Assembly (NCBI GenBank): GCA_904501945.1
Contig: CAJGCU010000027.1
Span: 1 to 22,986, forward strand
Length of the DNA: 22,986 bases
Direction: 5' to 3'
From: an uncultured Bacteroidaceae bacterium
GTDB taxonomy: Bacteria > Bacteroidota > Bacteroidia > Bacteroidales > Bacteroidaceae
In this document: piece by piece, positions 1 through 5,534 of the stretch
How positions within the stretch are numbered: the stretch's first letter is position 1
How the letters are laid out: every line of letters begins with the position of its first letter
Translations under genes and position numbers: made by a program
The notes under the pieces: model-generated
Seen by the model: only the letters and a program-made list of their open reading frames with translations
Database searches by the model: none
Told to the model about the DNA's origin: nothing

Positions 1-709
1 CTGTGTTCTCACCGTTCATGTCGCAGTTTGCAGAGCAGTGCATTGAAGCGATGCCCTGGAGTGGGAGGTAGTAGTTCATCATTGAGAACATACCCTTCTT
101 CATCTCACCACCGTACCATGTGTTGATGATAACCTGCTCACGGCTTGTGATGTTGAATGCTACACAAGTCTCAGAGTTGATGCCGAGTTCCTTCCAGTTC
201 TCAACCTTAGCCTTAGAAGCGTTGTAAACAACGAAGTTTGGCTCGAACTCAGCGAGTTCTTCAGCTGTTGGCTGGATGAACATGTTCTTAACGAAGTGTG
301 CCTGCCAAGCTACCTCAACGATGAAGCGTACAGACATACGAGTGTCCTTGTTTGCGCCGCAGAAGCAGTCAACAACATAGAGGTTCTTGTTAGAAAGTTC
401 CTTCTTTGCGATTTCCTTGAGTGTAGCCCAAGAATCCTCAGAGAGAGGCTTGTTGTCATTCTTATAGTCGTCTGATGTCCACCAGATAGTGTTCTTTGAG
501 TTCTCGTCCATTACGATGAACTTGTCCTTAGGTGAACGGCCAGTGTAGATACCTGTCATTACGTTCACTGCACCGAGTTCAGTGTCCTGTCCCTTCTCGT
601 AGCCTGTGAGAGATGGGTCGATTTCAGCCTTGAAAAGCTCCTCGTAAGAAGGATTGTGTGCAATCACTGTAGAGCCAATGATGCCATACTTAGTCAAATC
701 TAATGCCAT
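1..709 (-). CDS. pckA: Phosphoenolpyruvate carboxykinase (ATP), N-terminal part, cut by the window edge
   Basis: Interconverts oxaloacetate + ATP with PEP + CO2 + ADP in the cytoplasm. In saccharolytic Bacteroidota it mainly runs in the CO2-fixing direction, on the route to succinate and propionate (family knowledge). I translated this frame by hand from ATG at 709; it begins MALDLTKYGIIGS and stays open to base 1, giving 236 codons. Recognisable family motifs are TGRSPKDKF (substrate-binding Arg), NTWYGGEMKKGMF (the Tyr and metal-ligand Lys segment) and MHCSAN (metal-ligand His). The P-loop and the C-terminal half lie outside the window. The gene stands alone behind a strong Bacteroidota promoter at 822-852, which leaves a 5' leader of roughly 105 bases. 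Nothing in the visible part is broken. Identity is secure from the motif series. Confidence 0.96.
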   Translation of the reverse strand, partial: MALDLTKYGIIGSTVIAHNPSYEELFKAEIDPSLTGYEKGQDTELGAVNVMTGIYTGRSPKDKFIVMDENSKNTIWWTSDDYKNDNKPLSEDSWATLKEIAKKELSNKNLYVVDCFCGANKDTRMSVRFIVEVAWQAHFVKNMFIQPTAEELAEFEPNFVVYNASKAKVENWKELGINSETCVAFNITSREQVIINTWYGGEMKKGMFSMMNYYLPLQGIASMHCSANCDMNGENT

Positions 710-821
710 AGTATTTCTATTAGTTTATAAAGTGAATAATAATCTCTTTTTACCGTATTTTTGAATGGCTCGTTACGTAGTGTACGCATAAGTTATGCCA
801 CGAACTCCACCAAATCAATGA

Positions 822-852
822 CAAAGTTAGCAAAAAGCCGCATTTGCACAAA
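822..852 (-). promoter_or_regulatory. Bacteroidota-type promoter of pckA
   Basis: Read on the minus strand, TTTG (852-849) is followed by exactly 19 bases and then TAACTTTG (829-822). This matches the Bacteroidota sigma-ABfr consensus TTTG/TAnnTTTG perfectly. Transcription would start near 816. The 384 bases between pckA and the tRNA (710-1093) contain this promoter, the tRNA promoter and no other gene that I can see. Confidence 0.75.
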
Positions 853-1034
853 GAGAAAGATGATTCTTTTCTGACTTTTTCGCCCTATTTGGCACAAAAT
901 GCTACTTTTTTCACACTTTTGGATAAAGAGTTGTAACATTTGGTTTGCAAATCCCTAAAATTAAAGAATATGACACTTGCGGCATTACAAGTTTGATGAT
1001 GAAATTCTGCTTGACGAGATTCTTGCAGAAAAAA

Positions 1035-1065
1035 TTGTTCATAAGAAATAAAATCCATAAATTTG
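1035..1065 (+). promoter_or_regulatory. Promoter of the tRNA-Pro gene
   Basis: TTG at 1035-1037, 20 bases, then TAAATTTG at 1058-1065 fits the Bacteroidota promoter pattern. It would start transcription near 1071, about 20 bases before the mature tRNA 5' end. The position directly upstream of the tRNA supports it. Confidence 0.65.
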
Positions 1066-1093
1066 CAAGCCTTTCTCAGAAAAAGGCAGCTAT

Positions 1094-1166
1094 CGGGATG
1101 TAGCGCAGTTGGTAGCGCACTACGTTCGGGACGTAGGAGTCGCGTGTTCGAGTCACGTCATCCCGA
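1094..1166 (+). tRNA. tRNA-Pro, anticodon CGG
   Basis: A full cloverleaf can be folded by eye. The acceptor stem CGGGATG/CATCCCG covers 1094-1100 with 1159-1165, and the D stem GCGC/GCGC covers 1103-1106 with 1115-1118. The anticodon stem CTACG/CGTAG (1120-1124 with 1132-1136) encloses the loop TTCGGGA, giving anticodon CGG at 1127-1129, which reads CCG. The T arm has stem GCGTG/CACGT around the loop TTCGAGT. The discriminator is A1166 and CCA is not encoded (the next bases are CCC). The gene is isolated, with no integrase or attachment-site duplication beside it. Confidence 0.97.
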
Positions 1167-1173
1167 CCCTATG

Positions 1174-1201
1174 GGTGGAAATGTTCATAGACATTTCCAC
1201 C
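1174..1201 (+). terminator. Terminator-like hairpin after tRNA-Pro
   Basis: A perfect 11-bp stem, GGTGGAAATGT (1174-1184) with ACATTTCCACC (1191-1201), closes a 6-base loop. It is followed by the T-rich TCATTTATTTCTG. It starts eight bases after the tRNA end, the expected place for an intrinsic terminator. Confidence 0.75.
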
Positions 1202-1220
1202 TCATTTATTTCTGCGTGCT

Positions 1221-1270
1221 CACCGTGTGCATGATATTACACCGTGTTTGAAATATATCGTACACGGTAT
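1221..1270. repeat. Cluster of CACCGTGT / ACACGGT motifs
   Basis: Three copies of a CACCGTG-type core lie in 50 bases: CACCGTGT at 1221-1228, ACACCGTGTTTGAAA at 1239-1253, and the inverted ACACGGT at 1262-1268. The last two form a 7-bp inverted repeat with a 14-base loop. The same core recurs in the other repeat-rich gap at 18181-18196 and 18205-18216. It could be a dispersed repeat or a protein-binding site; the sequence alone does not decide. Confidence 0.45.
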
Positions 1271-1328
1271 TTTAAATATTATGAAGACGGTGTTTTTGTA
1301 TGGGGGATGATGGTGAAAGGAGTTTGTG

Positions 1329-2444
1329 CTAATTGGTTAGGGATTTTTTTAGCCCTTCTTTGATGCTGTGTTCTTTTCCGTTGTCGGTAGAGATGAAGTC
1401 ATCCACATGCCAGTGTCCGTTTATCTGTTTGGTCAGGAGAATAATGTCTGATGTCTGGCTGCAATTGTTAATGGTTACAGTCATTCGGGTATGTTTGCCA
1501 GTTGTTCCTTCTTTTGTGATGCTGCTGATGCTGAAGTCAGTGCAGCAGTCTTGAGCGTTTATCCATAGGTCATAGTCGTAGATGGGGATGTCGTTCTGCT
1601 GCAGGGCGTGTTGTTGGCTTCCTGTGCGCAACTGAAAGAGTTCTGGAGTAAGATAGTCGTAGAAAGTGGATTCGTCAAGTTGACCGCTGGAGTATGTTTT
1701 GACAATTTCGTCATACAGATGTTTGACAAAGGTTTCGGATGTGTTGGGATTCAGGTGGAAGATGTTTTCGTAGGTTACGCTTTGCAGAGAAGCCTTGGGG
1801 GCTTTGGTTATCTGTCCATTGTCCTTGATGTTCACTTCTGTCTCGGCGGTGTTCCAAAGTATTTCCCCGCGTTCGAGAATGATGGAGGCTTCGGTGTGCT
1901 GCTTGGCTATGAATGAGCGGCTGGTTTCTGCAGGTGCTATTTCGCAGATGACAGCTGCATCGTCGCTTGCTTCGTAGAAATGGGTGGTGCGTCCGATGGT
2001 AAGGCTGTCAATCAGCTTGCCTTGGGGAGTGAAGGTGTATAGCATCTTGTCTTCTAGCAGTCCTGATGAGATGTCATAGACTTTGGTGAAGAACAAGGCT
2101 ATATATTGTTTTGCTGTTACTTTGTGACCATGGTTGAAGTGGAAGAACTCCCTGCTCGTCTGGTCGTTCTCGTTGAGCGGAAGTGCTTGGACTAGAAGTT
2201 TGTCAGGGATGTCTGTTGTGCCGTTTCCTGTGAAGGTGCTGTCGGTGATGCCGTTCCCGCTCCATTCTGGGTAGTGACCAATGTATTGGCTGAACGGAGA
2301 AATGGCGGTTTCTTTGCTTGTGGAGGCTGGGGAAATCGAACGTGAAGTATTGGGCTCTTTGGAACGGAGGCAGCCTGAAAGGCACAGAATCATCAATGCG
2401 CCTATGTATGCAGAAGTGTATTTCAGAAGATTATTTTTATTCAT
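1329..2444 (-). CDS. Putative lipoprotein of unknown function
   Basis: A 371-residue protein with a lipoprotein signal. A short basic N-terminus and a hydrophobic stretch end in the lipobox LSGC, so Cys25 would be lipidated and the protein anchored in the envelope. I chose ATG at 2444 over the in-frame TTG at 2450. After a Ser/Thr-rich tether (about residues 26-50) the protein has no motif I can name with confidence. The C-terminal ~120 residues contain YDLWINAQDCC and end in a segment around GHWHVDDFIS. This resembles the small DUF3828-type domains of gut Bacteroidota proteins, but that is only a suggestion. The gene is transcribed alone from a -7 element at 2530-2537. It sits downstream of a repeat-bearing gap and is not part of the envelope operon beyond it. 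Confidence 0.85.
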   Translation of the reverse strand: MNKNNLLKYTSAYIGALMILCLSGCLRSKEPNTSRSISPASTSKETAISPFSQYIGHYPEWSGNGITDSTFTGNGTTDIPDKLLVQALPLNENDQTSREFFHFNHGHKVTAKQYIALFFTKVYDISSGLLEDKMLYTFTPQGKLIDSLTIGRTTHFYEASDDAAVICEIAPAETSRSFIAKQHTEASIILERGEILWNTAETEVNIKDNGQITKAPKASLQSVTYENIFHLNPNTSETFVKHLYDEIVKTYSSGQLDESTFYDYLTPELFQLRTGSQQHALQQNDIPIYDYDLWINAQDCCTDFSISSITKEGTTGKHTRMTVTINNCSQTSDIILLTKQINGHWHVDDFISTDNGKEHSIKEGLKKSLTN

Positions 2445-2529
2445 GTTCAATATGCCTGTTGGCGGAATAGATTTAGCATAAAATATTTTTCAAGATGTAG
2501 GCAAAACTCCGGAGTTTTGCACTTCATTA

Positions 2530-2537
2530 CAAAGTTA
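2530..2537 (-). promoter_or_regulatory. -7 promoter element for the 1329-2444 lipoprotein gene
   Basis: TAACTTTG on the minus strand (CAAAGTTA on plus) matches the Bacteroidota -7 box. No clear TTTG lies 19-20 bases upstream, so the promoter is incomplete by consensus. Confidence 0.45.
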
Positions 2538-2725
2538 TTTAAAAATGTTGGTTCACCTTCTTTCGGAACGTTAAACTATGTTAATGAATGGTGGTTGTTT
2601 TTGATACAAGCAAGGAGATAGACAAGCAATTGTTCATAAAGACTGCCAGGCCCCTGTCTTTAGAAAGAGGAAAGTTGGAGTCGCTTTGCTTCTTCCTAAA
2701 CTGCTGAAAACCGTGCCTTGACATA

Positions 2726-2789
2726 CCGTACCCCTCGGGTCCGCCATGGTAGACCCGAGGGGTACGGCGCATCGGACCCGAGGGGTGCG
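2726..2789. repeat. REP-like palindromic repeat, three copies of GACCCGAGGGGTRCG
   Basis: A perfect 16-bp inverted repeat (arms 2726-2741 and 2752-2767) closes a 10-base loop containing CCATGG. A third copy of the arm, in direct orientation, follows at 2775-2789 after a CGCATCG spacer. The segment 2754-2774 matches 18024-18044 with 2 mismatches in 21 bases, so these are members of one dispersed family. There is no T-tract on either side, so a classical terminator is unlikely. The rest of the 439-base gap 2445-2883 holds a -7 box, a C8 tract directly followed by A6 (2848-2861) and no credible gene. Short open frames across it are translations of the repeat. Confidence 0.8.
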
Positions 2790-2883
2790 ATTTGTAAGGC
2801 AAACGTTAGTTGGCATAAAAAGTCGCTTCGAGAGGTATCGTACGAATCCCCCCCCAAAAAATCTTGCAAATACAAATGAAGGG

Positions 2884-3702
2884 TTATGCCAAGGCGATGT
2901 GCTTGGCTTCGATGTCTTCTTGAAGGAACAGGCTGGCGCATTCGCGAAATTTGGTGGGCGATTCGCTGGTGAAGTATTGGCAGGATTTGCCTAAGGTCAG
3001 TCTTTGGCTCATCTCGGGGTGTCGGGTCAGATAGTCTTCGAGGCTCGCGGCGATGTAGTTGCCTTGGGAGATGACTTGTATGCCTTGGGGAATGTGTCGC
3101 CTTATTTTGTCGAGAAGCAGGGGGAAGTGGGTGCAGCCGAGGATGATGGTGTCGATGAGCGGGTCTTGGGAGAGCAGTTTCTCAAGCGAGTCCTTGATGA
3201 AGTAGTCGGCTCCTGGCCGGTTGAACTCATTATTCTCGACAAGCGACACCCACATGGGACAGGCTTGTCCCACGATGGTGCTTTCGGGATAGAGTTTCTC
3301 TATTTCCAGCTTGTATGATTCGGATTTGATGGTACCCTCGGTAGCCAGCACGCCAATGTGCTTGGTGCGGGAGATTTGACCTACAGCTTCGGCGGTAGGG
3401 CGTATGACACCGAGCACGCGGCGGTCGGGGGCAAAGAGGGGCAGGTATTGCTGCTGGATGGTGCGCAATGCCTTGGCGGATGCGGTGTTGCATCCAAGGA
3501 TGATGAGCGGACAACCCAAGGAGAAGAGTTTCTTGACTGCTTGCAGGGTGAACTCGTAAACGACGTCGAAGGAGCGTGTGCCGTAGGGCGCGCGTGCATT
3601 GTCGCCAAGATAGATATAGTCGTATTGTGGCAGACGGCTGCGGATGCCTTCAAGGATGGTCAGTCCACCATAGCCAGAGTCGAAAACTCCTATTGGTCCC
3701 AT
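2884..3702 (-). CDS. murI: Glutamate racemase
   Basis: Converts L-glutamate to D-glutamate for peptidoglycan stem peptides in the cytoplasm; it is cofactor-independent and uses two cysteines (family knowledge). Starting at ATG 3702 the protein has 272 residues, the normal family length, and begins directly with GPIGVFDSGYGGL. The visible active-site residues are Asp8 and Ser9 in FDSG, the first catalytic Cys71 in LGCNTAS, and the second, Cys190, in LGCTHFPL with His192. A longer open frame reaching 3831 runs back into the preceding skp gene and adds 43 unconserved residues, so I rejected that start. It is the last gene of the uppS-bamA-skp operon, 22 bases after the third skp gene. This links cell-wall precursor supply to outer-membrane assembly. 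Confidence 0.96.
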   Translation of the reverse strand: MGPIGVFDSGYGGLTILEGIRSRLPQYDYIYLGDNARAPYGTRSFDVVYEFTLQAVKKLFSLGCPLIILGCNTASAKALRTIQQQYLPLFAPDRRVLGVIRPTAEAVGQISRTKHIGVLATEGTIKSESYKLEIEKLYPESTIVGQACPMWVSLVENNEFNRPGADYFIKDSLEKLLSQDPLIDTIILGCTHFPLLLDKIRRHIPQGIQVISQGNYIAASLEDYLTRHPEMSQRLTLGKSCQYFTSESPTKFRECASLFLQEDIEAKHIALA

Positions 3703-3724
3703 TTTATGAATTGATAATTGGCTA

Positions 3725-4303
3725 TTATTTGATGCCGAGTCGTGTGAGCACAGCGTCTGTGCAGTTTTCTGCCTCTCCGTTGCCACTGATGTAAGGATAG
3801 GCATTTGCATCGGTGTTGAGCACATAGGCATACTTGTGTTCTTTGCCTACCTCGTTGATGGCTTCTTTCACAGTGTTGTGGATGGGTGCCATCAGTTCTG
3901 CTTCTGCCTTTGTGAGCAGTTCTTCGGCTTCTTTCTTGAAATTCAGGCTTTGTTCCATCAGGAGCTGTAGCTCTTTCTGACGCTTGAGCATGATGTTTTC
4001 AGGGAAAGACTTCTGACCATCGATGTATTCGGTGAACTTCTTGGAGAACTCTTGTTCGGCACGTTCCATTTCTTGGTCGTAGCTCTTTTTTAGTTCTTCA
4101 AGACTTTTCAGTGCTTGTGCATACTCAGGCATGGCATGTATAATCTCGTTGTAGGAGAGGTAGCCAAATTTGAAAGTTGCTGCAACTGTTTGAGGTGCTT
4201 CCGCTGGTTGTAGGGTTGCCGCAGGAACAGAAGGCACTGCTTCTTGTGCTGACATGAAACCAGTACAAGCGAGCAGTGCTATCAGTATTTGGATTTTTTT
4301 CAT
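3725..4303 (-). CDS. Skp/OmpH-family periplasmic chaperone, third paralog
   Basis: Probable periplasmic holdase that keeps outer-membrane proteins soluble on their way to BamA. The 192-residue protein has a signal peptide ending at MSAQ. A Pro/Ala-rich linker (about residues 20-42) is absent from its two neighbours. The Skp head strand follows (KFGYLSYNEIIHAMPEY), then a long charged coiled-coil hairpin (about 60-140) and a closing strand (KYAYVLNTDANAYPYIS). Trimeric tentacle architecture is the family norm. It is the most divergent of three tandem skp genes, and the linker may tether or extend it. It lies 85 bases after the second skp gene and 22 before murI. No stop or frameshift is seen. 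Confidence 0.9.
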   Translation of the reverse strand: MKKIQILIALLACTGFMSAQEAVPSVPAATLQPAEAPQTVAATFKFGYLSYNEIIHAMPEYAQALKSLEELKKSYDQEMERAEQEFSKKFTEYIDGQKSFPENIMLKRQKELQLLMEQSLNFKKEAEELLTKAEAELMAPIHNTVKEAINEVGKEHKYAYVLNTDANAYPYISGNGEAENCTDAVLTRLGIK

Positions 4304-4388
4304 TTGTTGTCTGTTTATTTAATCATTTTTCCATTGCTCCATTGGGACCGTTTGTGGATTGGTTCGCAGGAGATAACGGCAGGCATGA

Positions 4389-4880
4389 TTACTTGGCGCC
4401 GAGCTTAGCCACAACCTTGTCGGTGATGTCGGTAGCTGTTGCGCCGATGAATGGAACGCTAGCAGCGTCAAGGATGTAAGTGAAACCCTCTGCAGTACCG
4501 ATTTCTTGAACAGCTGTCATAACTTTCTCCTGAATTTCAGTCATTTTAGTCTGGTAAACCTTCTGGAGTTCCTGTTCGCTGGTCTGAGTGAACTGCTGGT
4601 ATTCGTCGTAAGCTTTCTGCAGCTCGTTTTCACGGTAAGTGCGGAGAGCTTCTGAGAGTGTTGCCTTTTCTTTCTCGTAAGCATCTGCTTTTGTCTGGAT
4701 GTCAGTCTGCTTGCGCTGGAGTTCATCTTGGAACTGCTTCTGGAGATTCTGGATTTCAGTCTGCAATGCTGTATATTCGCTCATGCCCTGAACGATAGTT
4801 GCAGTGTTCACGTGTCCGATTTTCTGTGCAAAGATTGTCATTGGCAGAGCCAAGAGAATTGCAAAAATAATTTTTTTCAT
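4389..4880 (-). CDS. Skp/OmpH-family periplasmic chaperone, second paralog
   Basis: A 163-residue protein with signal peptide MKKIIFAILLALPMTIFAQ and then the typical Skp opening KIGHVNTATIVQGMSEY. Residues about 40-125 form a Gln/Glu/Lys-rich coiled-coil hairpin. The C-terminus returns to the head domain (FTYILDAASVPFIGATATDITDKVVAKLGAK). Its role would be chaperoning unfolded outer-membrane proteins in the periplasm before insertion by BamA, which lies upstream in the same operon. Length and layout match canonical Skp closely. The 55-base gap to the first skp gene and 85-base gap to the third contain no terminator that I can see. Confidence 0.93.
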   Translation of the reverse strand: MKKIIFAILLALPMTIFAQKIGHVNTATIVQGMSEYTALQTEIQNLQKQFQDELQRKQTDIQTKADAYEKEKATLSEALRTYRENELQKAYDEYQQFTQTSEQELQKVYQTKMTEIQEKVMTAVQEIGTAEGFTYILDAASVPFIGATATDITDKVVAKLGAK

Positions 4881-4935
4881 TGTTCTTTTATTTTTTTGTT
4901 AGTAATTGTTTTTATTCTTGATTTATTGTATGTCA

Positions 4936-5448
4936 TTAGTATGCGTATCCGAGTTTTGTCAGAATCTCATCACTGATGTCAATTTTAGGCGATGCATAGA
5001 TGATGTTGCCGCCTGAGGCGCGGTCGAGGACAAGCTGATAACCTTTCTGGTCGCAGATGTCTTTGACAGCATTGTAGATTTCGTCCTGAATAGGAGCGAG
5101 AAGGCTTTGGCGTTTTTTGTAGAGTTCGCCTTCGCTGCCGAAATATTTCTTTTTCAGGTCGCTGGCTTCTTTTTCTTTCGCCATAATAGCTTCTTCTGCC
5201 TTGGTTTTTTGTGCGTCGGACAAGAATACTGATTCAGACTGATATTTCTTGTATAATGTTTCTGCTTCGTTGAGCAGTGCTTCTACTTCACTTTCCCATT
5301 TCTTTGACACTTGGTTGAGCTGTTCGTTAGCACGTTCGTATGCTGGTATGTTTTTGAGAATGTATTCCATATCTACAAGAGCGAACTTCTGTGCATTGGC
5401 TGCTAAGGAAGCCACGAGCACTGTCAAGGTTAATAAGAACTTTTTCAT
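4936..5448 (-). CDS. Skp/OmpH-family periplasmic chaperone, first paralog
   Basis: A 170-residue protein with signal peptide MKKFLLTLTVLVASLAANAQ. The Skp head strand KFALVDMEYILKNIPAYERA follows, then a coiled-coil hairpin (about 40-125) and the closing segment YQLVLDRASGGNIIYASPKIDISDEIL. It is the first chaperone gene after bamA, the usual position in Bacteroidota, and is predicted to be periplasmic. The 86-base gap separating it from bamA carries an unusual 9-bp periodic CTAG array (see 5481-5525). The three skp products differ in length and linker while keeping the same plan. This suggests old duplication rather than recent amplification. Confidence 0.93.
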   Translation of the reverse strand: MKKFLLTLTVLVASLAANAQKFALVDMEYILKNIPAYERANEQLNQVSKKWESEVEALLNEAETLYKKYQSESVFLSDAQKTKAEEAIMAKEKEASDLKKKYFGSEGELYKKRQSLLAPIQDEIYNAVKDICDQKGYQLVLDRASGGNIIYASPKIDISDEILTKLGYAY

Positions 5449-5480
5449 ATTGTCGTGTTTTTTTTAGTTTTTTATACAGA

Positions 5481-5525
5481 CTAGTCTTTCTAGTATATCT
5501 AGATTTTCTAGAATTTTTAGAGAGA
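5481..5525. repeat. 9-bp periodic array of CTAG units between bamA and skp
   Basis: Four CTAG tetramers start at 5481, 5490, 5499 and 5508, exactly nine bases apart. A degenerate TTAG continues the phase at 5517. The bases between the tetramers are A/T-rich but vary. The array sits in the bamA-skp intergenic part of the operon, just after the bamA stop in the direction of transcription. CTAG is normally a rare tetramer in bacteria. Its function is unknown. Confidence 0.8.
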
Positions 5526-5534
5526 TGAAACTGG

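Noticed and set aside
1094..1166. tRNA-Pro as integration site of a genomic island
   Set aside because: No integrase gene and no duplicated tRNA 3' end were seen on either side within the window.
1063..1251. 62-codon plus-strand frame over the tRNA
   Set aside because: It spans the complete tRNA-Pro and its terminator hairpin, so it is an incidental frame.
2726..2767. Palindrome as intrinsic terminator of the murI operon
   Set aside because: The stem is strong, but no T-rich tract follows on the minus strand and the same sequence recurs elsewhere. A dispersed repeat explains it better.
2584..2941. Several overlapping minus-strand short frames between murI and the lipoprotein gene
   Set aside because: They translate the GACCCGAGGGGTRCG repeat in different frames and share no coding character.
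3703..3831. N-terminal extension of murI upstream of 3702
   Set aside because: These 43 codons overlap the end of the third skp gene and match nothing in the racemase family. ATG 3702 gives the normal family N-terminus.
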